Source: Saccoglossus kowalevskii
Taxonomy: Eukaryota; Hemichordata; Enteropneusta; Harrimaniidae
Assembly: GCF_000003605.2 (NCBI RefSeq)
Contig: NW_003119426.1
Coordinates: 987,531-1,020,677 of the forward strand
Direction of reading: 5' to 3'
DNA: 33,147 nucleotides
A program made the position numbers and the translations under genes. Each line of letters begins with the position of its first letter. Position 1 is the stretch's first letter. Positions 10,301 through 25,300 of the stretch are shown here, in pieces. Below the pieces are notes generated by a model that was not told where the DNA came from, made no database searches, and saw nothing but the letters and a program-made list of their open reading frames with translations.

Positions 10301-13300
10301 TTATGTACAATAAATACTTTGTTCAGCTGTTAGTATGTATGAGGAAGTATATTTTAAATAAGTTGTGTGTGCATAGGTAATTTTTAATTAATTCTGTCAT
10401 TGACCAGTTTCAAGTATACATGAACAAGTGGAACCCTTAAGTTAGTACTGAACTGTCACCACTTGCATAATGATACATCACCTAGGGTGTTTTTATCACC
10501 AGCAGTGACATCCCCACTCCTCCATTATTATCTTAAAAAATTACAGACAAACCTTAATTACCATACCATTGACTATCCGATTTGTTATCCGAACTTCATT
10601 TGAATCAAGGGTGCTATTAATAATTCATTCCGATTTATAATTCTGAGATTAGTTATAAAAAGTGTGAATCACACTAGAAAATACAGACTCAGAAGTGTAG
10701 ATAAGCAATATTTGACTACATAGACAGATTTACTGATCAGTATGGGGAGAAAGGTTGTTCACTGAACTCCCTAATGTGTGTTGTCTTTGTATATAATCCA
10801 TCTTGCATTCAGAACAAGTATGACATCATCACGAATGAGTGTATCCGGTGGTTATATCCAAAATGATGAATCACAAGTAAGGAATACAGAAGGATTGTAT
10901 ATTCATATGTGTAAGTTTCTAGTAAAATATTGTAGTTTTTGATTTTGGTTACTTCCTTCTATGTTGTGAATGAAATAATATCATGAAAACTAACGTGGAT
11001 GTAATTTTTCTCATCTGTAGTGAAATCATGATGATGTTCTGAGTAATAACATACCTAAGAGTACAACTCATTGGGGGATAGTAGATTAAAAAGCCTGCCT
11101 GCCCAGTAATTTATTTTATTTGCCCTTATGTTTATGACATTCAGTGGAAATCTGAGGCAGTAGGATTTCGTTTTTTTAACTGGATACGTTTATTTACAAA
11201 GTACAGTAACTGTCAAATGACTATTTCAAAATTAGTCTGAACCCAAACCACACAGATGAGCAGATATGGGTTTTTCAGTTAACCAGCCTACATGTAAACA
11301 TCTTAATACATATTACTTTGTACTTTCTGTAGCCATTCAAATTGTGTTCTATTAATAATATGTTACCAGTAATACCTGTTTGGACAAAGTCCAAAAACAG
11401 ACTTATAATTGCATATTATTTTGATTTTCCAATCAAGTTTAAAATGGCAAACTAGTGGTCATGTTGTTTAATGATTGCTGTTCCAGAGCCATATCTCTGA
11501 CTCGCGATGTTCAAACTTCACTAATGCTTAATACATCATGTCACACTTTGTTTCAACATCCAATTCAAGATAGCCAAGTGGTGTCCATTTTAAGGCTAAA
11601 TAAAAACGATCAAATTCAACCATTTTCGCAATTCCAGAATCTTTTCAAATCAAATGTTAAAGAGAAGTTATACATCAAAAGCTGATTTAAACTCGCTGAC
11701 TAGTTTCAATTTTGTTCCATACTGCCCGACTAGGACATTGATATGTAAATAAATGGCTTGTTAATTTCATTAACAGAATAATAGGCATTTCAGTATATGT
11801 AATTTATAATATACCCGGTATACAAGATATCTCATGAGTAACTCCACATCATCATATTAATTGAATAAGTGCATCAAGTAAATAAATATAATATTGTGAA
11901 GTTATAAATTTGATATTCTGTTTGGTATAGGTAAAATTTCGCAAGTCAAGTGTATTTATGATTGTAAATACTTGGTCAGCATTTTCAGCAACTATAAAGA
12001 ACCCTGCCTAAGAAAAAATAGTTATCCATTTACTAGTAAGGTATATCCGTGTAAGGTGGGGACTTGCCCACATGTACATGCAGTGACAATGATAGGATGC
12101 CTCTAAATCAAGGAATACATGCAAAATTTCATGTTACAGTTTTTGTAATCGTGCCATATATGAGGAGGCTGCTTAGATCCATTGTGAAACATAATAGTGT
12201 GGGACAAACATTGATATTAAGAATACTAAGAAGCTGTACCGACCTCCCAAAGTAACATTACTATGCAGAAATCTTCCTTGGTAAATAAGGCGTAGGATAT
12301 GAGGCGAATTCACAGAGTCTTCTTCCCATTCTATAAATTAGAACAACTCACATTTTTTAGAAGGTTACATACAAGCAATCATTTTATTCACATATTTCAA
12401 GATTCGACCAATTCTTCACAAAAGAATAATTATTTAGTCAAGGTTGTTGTTCAGTTTCCAATATTCTTGTAGTTTAGGTTATGCATAATAACTGTAGAAT
12501 ACTTTATTTTCGCTTGGAATTAATTTTCACTGAAGGGAGATTCTGTGAAAATAAAATCCAGTAAATCTACCTTTTTTCCTATATTTGACATTCAACTCGT
12601 CAAAAATCAGTGAAAATAAATTTTATACAAAACGCCCAAAAAGCCTTTTCAGCGAAAATTAATTACAGCTAAAATAAAGTATTTCACAGTATGAGATGAT
12701 CAGATTTGGGATCACAAAGTATAAGTGATGCCAGTCAATACATTACCCAGTCATTCCCAACATGCTATCCATAATTTTATACATAACACCCAAAAAATCT
12801 GTTCAACGAAAATTAATTCCAGCTATAATAAAGCATTTTACAGTATTATGACAGGCAAAGTGTTGCCCAAACATCTAACTTAATGTGATCTATGATCTAG
12901 CATCAGTCATTACATAGAAGATTATAGATACAAGTTTATGATACATCAGACAAATGGATATCCACAGTACTCTTTATTTGGCTTCCACGATCATATCTAC
13001 AGGTGTACAATTCAATATCAACAGACACTAAAAAGTCTGATCAACACTATCTATTTCAAAACTTAATTATGAAAGTGAATGGAAGACACTTCACAGTAAG
13101 ACATAATCTGGGGAATTTGAATGTTGTTTTCTTGTGAAATTATTTGTTGGGTGATTCACAAGTCTGAAACTGACCATGTGAACTCCTTTTGCAACAGAAA
13201 AAATACAAATACCTTTCTAAAAAGAAACACCCTACCAACAAAGATATCAAATTCCTCAGATTGTTGACAAGGACACATGTCACAAACTACTAATGACCAT

Positions 13301-16300
13301 TAATCAATTGTCACAAAAGGAGTCAGTTATTAGTCAAGAAAAGGTAAACAATGTGTAAGTAATGAATGCTACTCTATATTGTTGGAATTCAGTGCAAATA
13401 AATGGAACAAGAGTGTAATAGAGAGAAGCCTTGGCAGTGTTATTCAGAAAACATTGAATAGCCATGATTGGAAATATCTCATTCATTCATAATGTACAAA
13501 TCTGTATAGAAATAACTTATTATCAAGTACAATCTTTTCAATAAATAATTATAAAATAATTATAGCCAAAATGAAGGGATCCAAGTCTGTCAACAGATCT
13601 CAGCTCTAACAGAAGCAAATACAAACAACATTGTATTGTTTGTAAGCTGAATCATTACCCAAGTCTTGTATGTTTCACGGTAAACCAAGCTTTCGTCATT
13701 TATACACTTCTACGGTAGAAGCAGAATATGCAATTTAGTTCGTAATAAGCCAAATGAAACAAAACAGGCAATGAAACTCAAAAGAAAAATATACCGTACA
13801 TATTAGGCCAAATGAAAAAAAACTTGAGGTTTCCAGTATTTTTTATTATTATACTTTATCTTCCCCAAAGAATTGAGGATGAGGGAAAAAAAGACATCTA
13901 AGTTAGTTTTAGGATATTATTTCTCTCATCTACATAAGTGCTAGTCATTCAGAACAAAAAAGTAAATGAAAACAAAAATTACGAAACTGGAGAAATTACC
14001 ATAGCTATTTTGCATAGAAATGACAAATTTGGGGCTCATTCACTAAAAAATAAAAACCAATTTTCCCATTAGTATGGCTAGGTAGGGTTACCGAAACACA
14101 GAATTTATTTAAAATCTGGCCCTATTAAATATGCATAGTAGTCACCATTTCACCGGCTTATGATAAACCACAAAGAAATAAATTAAAACCTTTCAAAGCT
14201 AAACTTTACATTAACACTTCGCACATTTAAGTGTTTTATTTTACTGTAATTTCTAAATAGGCATATTGTCTCATTTTATGAGGGAACTGCAAAGAAAATA
14301 ATGCAGATTTATATCGTGATCGGTTAGATATTTAAGCATTCAAGAAATAAAGCATGTGTAAATCAGTCTGTTATTATTTATACATATATGCAAGACAGAA
14401 GGTAAGATGGTAATTAAGGTACACTCAAGACTCAATGGACACGTTCCTATATACATTTTCAGTACAAGCGAATTCAGAAATTACATTCCGCTATCAGAAT
14501 AACTATTAGTCTAAATGACAAATGTATATTAAACTAGACAGGAATATAACGACTTATTGCCATGGAAACTAAAATATTTTTCATTATTTGTACTTCTCTC
14601 TTCGAACATTTTAAAATACTGTATTTGCTCTTTCAGAATATATTCAAATATTTTAATGATTCAATTTCCAACAAATGCAATTTTTAGTTTGGATGTGCTT
14701 TTATTGGAGATGCGAAGAAGAAAAAAAACGGAAATTCTATTTTTCCTCATCAAAAATGAATGCAAGAGCCATGTGATTTTTTTCTCAGCTTTGGGAGCAG
14801 CCATAATGTCTGGCTGAATTACAGTGTGGCCCAAAGCCAGGGTTTTCACAGCGGCATCTACATTTAATAACTATAATAACTAGGTATTTGCTACATCACG
14901 ACAACTTACCTGGCGGCCAATTTTCATATACATGTTGTGCTATATCACCCGCTGAATCATTACTTGAAAAAAAGAAGTCTTTTGTTTTGCCTGACACAAG
15001 GATCAAACGAAGATTTATCTGAAAATAAATAAAATAAATTTCATCAAAATTACGACAATGACCGACGCCAAAGATCAATTTATGTTTGTATTCATTTATA
15101 GAATTGTTATCAACGTTAAAATCAATATAATATTTTTTTTATAGTACACCTGGGATTTAATGCATTAATTAAACACTCAGTTTTAGAAATGCAGATTTGT
15201 GTGTATCTTGAGAAGAATGGGCAATTTTTACTACCCCTATTATTGAAACTATCAGAGACCTCGTCTTACTGACAAGTCCTTAAAGCGGGAGGGTCATCCG
15301 TCATCACCTGCACACGCACGGGAATTGAGTCTTAAGCGACAATAACAACACACGCGAAAAATGCAGTAAAGGATCATGGGTAGATGCTTGTTTGTAAACA
15401 TAGACATGCTATGGCCATCTGACGCATTCGCAGGTGACGACTCCCTCGCTTTAAACACAAGCACAGATGCATTCAATAGACATACCTCAGACATAAATGT
15501 GAATCAAAAATACATTTCATTTTTGTGTGCATGTAAATATGATAGCAAATGCATTATTATTAATATAAAATACATAAAACATTGTTTCCATAAATGAGTA
15601 TTTAAACAATCACATGCAAACAATCAATTCTATAGTATAACTACCGATATAAAGCAACACCTTCGATAACTTTTCAATGTCAAAACAGTCACCAGGAACC
15701 ATGTTGTAAAAAAACTATTTACACACAAAACACCAGAACCATGTATAATTTACAGTGTAGCACTAGAAACTTAATAAATCATGCGATTTGAACAACATAA
15801 TAAAGTCACCATTTTGACATCACATTTACTGATGTCATAGAATAACAAAATTAAATGAAAATAATTGTGATATCGACCGGCCAATGTTTCAAAACACATT
15901 AGGCAAAGCTGACTGCAATAAAGCGTCTCGTTTAGTCATAAAACTAGAAATTTATTAGTAGTTGTTTATGTTCGTTACCACTTTACTGTATTTGTTGAAT
16001 GTCTGCTCTATCAGCATTGCATATACTCGCATATATAGGCGAAAGGTACATGTAGGTTTAAGGACAAAATAAGTCATACCATATTTGTTCTATTACAAGC
16101 ACATCTCCAATAGAAGAGTACAAAAAAAAATTGCATCTCTTGTCATTTATACAAGTCCGATTTAATGATACATTTACCTATTCCTAGCAAGATAAATTGA
16201 GACATAATATTTGAAATACAATTTTCATTCTTGAATTATTATTTTATAAGTCCTAAAAATTCTGAAAGCAATTTTCTGGACATTAACTACTTTGGATGAT

Positions 16301-19300
16301 TGTAAAAACTTGATATTTTTGTTTACTGTAAAATGCTTTATTTTCGCTGGAGGAATGGTTCACTGAAAATAAAATATATACTTTTTTTTCTATATTTTAC
16401 CTTTAACTCGTCAAAAATCAGTAAAAATAAATATTTATTCCAGCTAAAATAAAGTATTTTACAGTACTGTAAAGGGATTAATTATTCACTGGGTTGTAAT
16501 TTTGCTTATTTCGCTGACTGAAAAATGCGCTAAATTAAAACACAGTGAATATGTAAAATTTAGTATAAAACACATTATCTAAATGACGAAACCGTGAATT
16601 TAAAACCCACTGAATATGCATGAATTGGTAAATCAGCAAAATTCAAACCCAGTGAAAATTAGTCATTTGCTAAGGTACTATACCTGTCCACAGAAACAGA
16701 CAATTTGTAAATTTACTTGTTCCAGCTAAAATCTGCCTGTCTGGCAATGATGAAAAGACCTCAATTTTGATCCTTGTAAATAATTACTGATTGTACTCCA
16801 TGTATTAAGGCTTCATGTTAAGATTTACATTAAGTGCATATCCTCCATAGATTCCAGGTCTATCTGAATTGTAAAACTCTGTATATTTACATTTTGATAC
16901 CACAGATAGTCAAAACAAATGCTACCATCAGGTTCCTTAGTATTGCAGCCACATTTAAAATCCACTATACCTTTTTATATCTTGCCAAATGTATCTTATT
17001 CCTATCTGCCGGTATATTTATAATGAACAAGTACAGTACATTGTAATTTTAAATTACAAAAAAGTAAAACTAGTGATTTAGTTAGTGTCTCTGACATTCA
17101 AACTTGTGTACTTAATTGATGTAGAAATTGGTCAGCAGCCTGTCCAATGACCACCTACTTTGGATAATATACAAGCTATTTATAAATCAGCTCATGCAAA
17201 TTTTCATTTATACTAAAATTTCAACATTTTTAACCCCTGGCTCAGGGTGTAAATGGAAGAAGCTGGCAAATAGATTTCTGTATGCAACTCGCACTCAAGG
17301 TGATCCTGGCATAGAGTCTTTTATATTTCTCTTCTATACTATCATGAATATGTATACATTTTTGTATAATACAGTTTTGATGGTAGTTACAATAAATTCT
17401 TTCAAGGCAGACTAAGGTGTAAGTGATATATTAGCAGACAGGATCAACACCTCTGATAATGATTGTATACATAGCAAACAATGGGAGGGCCATTCAAATT
17501 ACAGGATTGCAGAGCCATGCTTTAAAAAGATAGTTTAAAATTATATTGTGAGTTGTTTGTTCTATGAACAGTGCATCTTCAATAAAGGCATGTGAGCCAA
17601 AAACTATTTATCTTGGCGTGTACATCAATTCACACTGACTAATGCTACACACCATCGTATTTTTAAAAAAATGATATTTTATGTAATCACATGCACCTCT
17701 ACTAGAGCAATGATGGTTACTGAAAATTAACAGTCATTAACAGAATATTGAATATTTAACACTTACAGTGTTCTCCACACCACAGTCCCTAGAGGGACTG
17801 TGTCCACACCAATATGTGCACAGCTAACTAGCATATTAATTATGTGTCAATTGGGCGTTTCTTCCACAAAATCACAGGGACTGTGACAAAATCAAGCGAA
17901 ATACTTGAAAGTAAATCACTAGGGAGAACACTGCATAAACCAAGGGCTTGCATATAATTAGAATACAAGATTGCCAGGGGATTTTTTTTTTTACTTTAGA
18001 AAATCTCATTGTAATAGTAATATTAACTAAGGCCAATGTAAAATACAGCAGTGCATATAATGTCTGTACTGCCAGAAGAAGATAGGTTTCTTTGAATTTG
18101 ATTATGCTGTACTGAAAGCATTGTAAAAGCAGGTTATAGAAAGAAGATTGCAGTCAGATCTTTCATTGTTAAGTATACACACAAAGATTGTATAGACGCG
18201 TTTGAGAACAAATTTTTCAAAAGAAATATAAAACAGTGGCAACTGCCAATAGTGTGTACAGCCGGTGATGTTTATTGTTAGTTATCAGACTACCGGTATA
18301 TTATGTATAAGCTCAGGCACTCAGTGTATGCATGCTATCACAGCAAGTTCAGTTTTCACCTTGGCTTCTATATTGTGCATTATCACATGACCACGATTCA
18401 TATCATTCACAGTACGGTAGTTGTGCTTAGTGCGAAATACATCACTGATATTCCACACTAAATGTGGCGATATGCACAATAAACGTCAGTTCAATGTGCT
18501 CAAACAGTAAACAAAGAAAATGAAATAGTGTATGGTACGGTACTGTTTTAATCGCTGTAATTTTAAAATGAAGTAACAATAATTACTCACATTGTGCAAC
18601 GACAATAGCTAATAATCATTTTTCAAGAAAAAAAAAGTAGAGCAAACTGAAAAGTTAAAGAGTTATTATGTAACAGGGCTAGAACTTTAGAATCGTGATG
18701 GTACTCATTTCTAGGCAAAAAATTCTGAAAATGCCCTTGTCTCATCGACATTGTGGCAGTCACGTTGGGTAACAACAAGGCAACTGCCTTCATGGCCTCT
18801 CTGAATTTAGAGCCTGCACAATGGAAACAAATAAAGAATGAAAAAAAAAACTGGGGCAGAAGTGAAATTTCCCGCCATGTATATTGATTAAAAAATTATA
18901 AAATGCAAATGCTGTATAATCTATAAATTTAAGTTGAAAAGTCATGTGTTTGTCAATGTCGCCTATTTAACGCAGGTTAACAGAGGATATTGATTTAGAC
19001 AGGGTGTTGTGTTGGGTTAGTTACTAAGTATGATGAATAACACTGTAATACAAGAATGCCTCTATCTTGCAATTGTTATGTACAAATGTTTCTCTTGGTT
19101 CTATTATACATTCAAATCAGAGATGCCTGTGTAATACTTGGATAATAAACATCTTGCATGGGACGACATGTTTAAATGCCCAAGCATCAAGACGTGGGAC
19201 AACATGTTTAAATGCCAAAGCATCAAGAAAAACAAGTGACCTTCCTGTCAAAGCTCCTGTGCCTGTGGGTGAAAGGTCATCCAGTCGAGAACTCTTGGTT

Positions 19301-22300
19301 CTCGCACAGAAACAAAATGGCGGATCGACCTGGAAATGCCATATCAGAAGGTTACGGTGTATCTATCACCATTGAAATATTTTTGGAGTAATTTTAGTGT
19401 ATTTGGTGTCCAGACACATTGTCAGCTGATGTTGCTGGGAAGTTTTCACAGAAAAAAATATATTTGAGAAAGATTTCATCTTGTACGGCAGCACGGAAGT
19501 GTGCGTCTCAAGAAATATATTTATGACTTGAAAGTTCAATTGACAATTTGGTAAGAGGGCGCCAGTCGAGAGTATCAGGGTGCTCGCCCCTGTTCCCCAG
19601 TTTAGAAAAAAAACTGAGATAGTATTTAATAAAAATCTAACAAAATCATAAAAGTTTAGTTTTATTGTAATTTTTTTCCAACTTAGATCTGAGTCAATGA
19701 ATTTTTTTGAGTTATTATTTTTCTCATTCCATGCAAGGAAACAATTAGAAAACTATTAATATATAGAGTGGCCATAATGCTTGCAAACTTAGCTTTAAAA
19801 ATCTAAACATTTTTATGAAGGCATGACAAAGTGACCCATATTAGTAGAAAGTAATAACATTGACACAATTCCAATTTTTACCGACTTCCATTAATTATCA
19901 GGATTTGATGATTATGGGAAGACAATTGACGAATTTTGTGTTATAGCGCTATCAGTCAATTTCCATGCGAGACTGGGGGCTGATTTCCAGCTCATGCAAT
20001 TATTTTCCTGGTTCCCTGCATTCTGATGAGCTATTAAACATTTAAGTGACAAAATCAACACCCTGCACAGAATTAGAACGCACAAGTTTCTAAAGTAACA
20101 GTGAAACTCAAAACATGAAAGTCAGTATGACCTCCTGCCTAAGGAACCCAAATTAAAATACAACATCACATGATTTTCCCATATTGTGCATTTCAAAATA
20201 AACATTTGCCTCTTGTTACACAAGTTTGTTTATTATGATTGCTGAAACTACTACATTATAATGAAATTAGAGAAATAATGTTTAAAATATAGAAAACAAC
20301 CCATTGGTTGAAATAAAGCTGCTGTTATAATATCTGAACAATATGACAGTATCCGAGGTACAAAATAGCTTCTTGGTAAATATAAAAGCAATATCAATTA
20401 CAGTTTTCAAGAATTGAATTACATGAATACTTATATAAGGTTATGCTCATGAATAGACTGTGAAAGTACCACCTGAGGTTTTCAACAGTTCAAAAATGCC
20501 AGTTTGTCCCCCAAATGAACAAAAATATTCATCCCATGCCCCAAATGAGGGAGAGAACCTTCAATATAATCAGCAAGGCAGATAAAGCATTTCTGACAAA
20601 ACAGAATGACAAACAGTTATACAGGCAGTGCTAAAAATATTCTATTCAAAGTGTCTATAATAGAACTTACATAAAAATATAATGCAACTTTAATGGTTAT
20701 ACGTCAATGGTTCATTTATTGTATCTGTATGTTTTATAACATTCCAATGACATTTCCTTCAAAGACCAATTTTCTATTAACCTCACTATTATACATGTAT
20801 ATGTGTGGTCAACATTCTATCAGTTTTATTTCAGCAAATAACATCGACTTAGTCAATGAACTCAAAAGTGCCTTTTTAAAATAAGATGAGATGGTAACTT
20901 TCTAAACTAACTCCAACTGTTTTTAGGGCTTTGTATCGATAAAATTACATATTGGGAACACCACAAAATGGAGTTAGTTACCTTGGGAAAAAAATCTACA
21001 TGTATAGCATGGTCTCAGTTATGTTTTCTTTTTGCATTCAAGCAGCAGACTGTTATTCCAAGGTTTACATACAATAACATTCCACTTACAGTTGGATTGC
21101 GTGAATGATTTCAGATTAAATTAACTGCTCCATTGAAAGTATCCCACCTACCAAAACTGCGTGAAAAACGTGTGGATTTTAAGTATTATGATTTTCAGCA
21201 TTGATGTAGGAACATAGAGCAAATATGGTAATAAATTCATCTACAATGTACAATACATGTACGTCAGAAAGACTACATTTACATAAAACTATAATGTTAA
21301 TTAGTCATCAACATTACATTTCACCTTTTCATCACCAGAGTTTCTTGCCCAAATTTTTCTGCACTTTTTTCTTATATTTTTCAATATTTCTGATAATTAA
21401 CTTTTAAGCCAATAGACAAAAATTTGTGTAAATTTTCAGTTTTTACTAAAAAAAACCTGGCTATTTTTTGGGACTATTTTGAGAATTTGTGATAAAAAGA
21501 AGGAACTGGTTGTGAAAAGGTTAAAAACAATTCCAGAAAACAATTTTTGTTTGTTTGGAGAGCAGAAATCTAATTGTATTATAGTTATGAAAAGAAACAC
21601 AATGGAAAGTAGACTGGTTTAATTATATTCCTTTAAATATTTCATACGTCAAGTCTCATGTTTTTGCTAAAAAAAACATGCCATGTTCAACATTGGCCTA
21701 CAAATGTTACAATAAGAGTATCTTGGCCAAATGCCTCATTTCCTGTCTACAAATGCAATAACGGCATATTCCTTGCACATTGGATGAAGAGAAACCCATC
21801 AACAACAAGTAATCACGTACATTTGTTGATCATCCGATCTGCGACCACTCTAATCTTGGAAAATCAATTCTCTTGAAAATAGGGCGTGCACTGATTATAA
21901 GATGACAAATTTCAAAAAGACTTGAAAAGCTTTCAGGCGAAATCAACTATAAACATAACGTACACCACCCCTCCATCTGTTATTCGGATATATCAATGCT
22001 TTTATCTTGTGCAAACAAGAGAACTACCTGACCTCACATTTATACTCAGTATAACTTTGGCAAATTCAAAAAAGATTACTGCTATGAACTTATCTATTAC
22101 TAATACAAAACATAGAAATAGTATGGCAAAATGTACATGTAGGACCAGCAACCATGATTTGTATATTGAAAGCGGTAAACATCCCAAAATACCAAACATG
22201 AACAGAAATGGAATGATAACAACGTGGTGGAAAATGAAATCCATTTTCTGATGGGATGTTCAAAATATAACATTTTACCTACTTTCTCGAATTAACTTGT

Positions 22301-25300
22301 CATAACAAATTGAAAATACCAACAAATTTACATACCTCATGCAGACTTATGGCATTAACCGATGTACACAATATTTCTTCCAACGAAAGAAACATTACTT
22401 TTATTTTCATTTTATATTTACTTACTTAGTACTTGTAAATTTACTAATGATAAAAACTTGTATTTCTAAAGATGCAATAAACTATATTACATTGCATTAT
22501 ACATCTGACACCGTAATGCCATAAGTTACGGCATGCTGTAATTTTGCAGTATTTTCATCCTACCATATTAGAAAATCAAATTCCAAATACAGAACTATTA
22601 CGCGTGTAAGCGTCCTCTAATGATAAAAACAAACATGGCTGCCACCAGGGTTTGACTGGACTCCACACAAAGAAGTTTGCTGATTCTGTTCTAAACTTTT
22701 TTGGATTTCGGCATTCTCATGATGTATCCTTGGGAGGAAAATATGCGGGTCGGTCGATACTCCAACGGTACTGACTTGGTGAATACTTTGAGGTATTCTT
22801 GTATTAACCTCATATTATTATTATTTACAAAACATTAATAAGGAATAAGTCCCATTTTGGATCACAATGATTAGAAGCACAATAAAGCTGATTTTTGCTA
22901 CCAATTCACTGGTTGCAAATGTTTCATTTAGATTTGCCTACATTGTACAATAAAATGTGTCACTTTTGCAAAAATGGTAAATACAAAAGCCGAATTCTCA
23001 CATCATTCATGGAATAAAACCATAAAATTTTTTCATATTTTTTCCAATTACTGGTATATCCATTTGATGCATGTCCAAAATTATATAAAAAAAAAACTTG
23101 AAGAAAAATACATAAAATGTTGCACCAACTGGAGTCCCTTTTTTAATGAAGAATATTACTGTTAATGAAATTATAATTTATCATTATGTCACATGAGTGT
23201 TATACTTTAAGTTTTCAAAACAACATACACGATAACATTAAAGATATTATTATTACTTGTCTACTGATGCAATGCATGTTCAAGTTAGTATTCAAAATGT
23301 TGACATAAGTGCTGTGTTATTTGGGTAATTATTGCCCCTCAATGAAGTTTGAGAATGAAAGGATGCAAAAGAAATGCATTCTTTAGACTACTGATAATTT
23401 ATTTAGGAATAAATTGTAAATTTTGTGCATTCAATTCAAAGTGGTGACCACATGGAAACAAGATTAGAAAACTGATAATTGATTTGTATTAATGCACTGA
23501 TACTCAAGGTGATTAGGTATGTATGAGTTGTGTTCCTGCACAGCTTCTTAGCAGGGGCTAAGAGATCAAAAACATTAGTCTGATCCTGCTAAGAAAATAT
23601 GCACAAACACTTAGTACAGTACTTTGAAACAAAAGAAACTTAAATACAGCTGACTGTGCCACTCAAATTCAGTTAAGAATGCCATATTTTAGCCCCTTTG
23701 CACCAGTAAAATGTGTTCACATCTGTTTCTATGCCAACATAAGTATTACAAAATAGTTATGGCGGTGCTGACACCCTATCTTCAAGTGTCATTTTTAAAC
23801 CTCTTCAACGTAACTGGTTCACATCTGTTTTTCCCTTACATAAATTGCACATCAGCGTAAAAGAGCACAAGCCAACATTTTTAGTGAAACCTAGAGGTGA
23901 CAATATTTCCAGTGACTCTGTAGTTGTTTACTACATGTAAATGCCCTGCAAATTCATCACAATACAGGAATAAACACAAAACAACCCTATCATGATCTTT
24001 CACACACTTTGCACTGTGGCAAACATTCAACAAATACTGGGGTAAGTAACTTGAACGAAAAAAACAACAAAATTTAAATTCAGCTTTGTGGAATAGACAA
24101 ATTACAAATGAATGTCATAGCCTTACAAATAATGAATTTTAAGTATACTATTGGGATAGGATATATACTTAAATTAAGATAGATGGGAGAAGCTAGGTGT
24201 TTTTTCTTCTACCTATTTTTGATTGCAATTTACAGACTGAAAGCATAGACCATTTTCTGTCATGTTGAAAACTTTTTTATAATATTCAGTTTATAAGCGA
24301 ATAAAAATGACTGAATGTTACGTAGAACTCAAGAGGTTGAATGTGTGCAAGTACATCATTAACGCCCATCACAATAAGTACGGCATTGAGAACGGGTACC
24401 GGCTTTTATCTACACAACTTTATATACACATGTGTGTAGCAAGTATGACATACGTGTAGTACACTTTACAATGGTGGTGTTATTAACAAATACTGTAAAA
24501 TGACTAATTTTCACTGGGTTTAAATTTCACTGATTTACCATTTCAGGCATATTCAGTGGGTTTTAAATTCACGGTTTCGTCATTTAGATAATGTGTTCTA
24601 TGCTAAATTTTACATATTCACTGTGTTTTAATTTAGCGCATTTTTCCAGTCAGGGAAATAAGCTAAATTAAAACCCAGTGAATAATTACCCCCTTTACAG
24701 TATATCACATTTGTACATGTGTGTATCAGGATAGTCCTGCTTCTAATTGGTCACTACAAGGGTAAGGTTTGTAACACAGGTTAGGCTACTGGGACTTCGG
24801 TGTATATAATTTGATATGCAAATTAATTAATGTATCTATTCATAATTTATTCATAAGATTACTCAGTGTTATCAAATTAAAATTGGACATTATATATAAA
24901 TCTGTCTTGTTTCATATAAGAATAAATAACATCATTCTCAATTTAAATTGAATGACAAATAACATAAAACTACACATCAAAGGCTGGGTAATGGGTGTGG
25001 TCTCCAAGTGGTTCTAGAGCATTACTTTTATATAGCACTGTTATCAGTTCAAAAAATATAAATACCTCCCTTCATTTAAATAGGTAAATATGCTTAATAC
25101 ATAAACCTTGTATATGTTCATCTGTATGCTTCCGTCAACATGAAATTTGGAATAACACTGCAGCACTGACTGCAGGGTGCAATAACTTACACACATAATA
25201 TTAAACACACCATTGCAGCACTGACTGCAGGATGCAATAACCTACACACATAATATTAAACACACCATTGCAGCACTGACTGCAGGGTGCAATAACCTAC

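Noticed and set aside
19317-19391. ATGGCGGATCG start with a 24-codon frame (MADRPGNAISEG...)
   Set aside because: Too short and unrecognised, with a stop after 24 codons; kept only as a hint that element D may adjoin a copied first exon.
22002-22251. Overlapping 109-aa (plus) and 80-aa (minus) open frames
   Set aside because: Mutually antisense, low-complexity composition and no recognisable domain; typical of chance frames in this intron.
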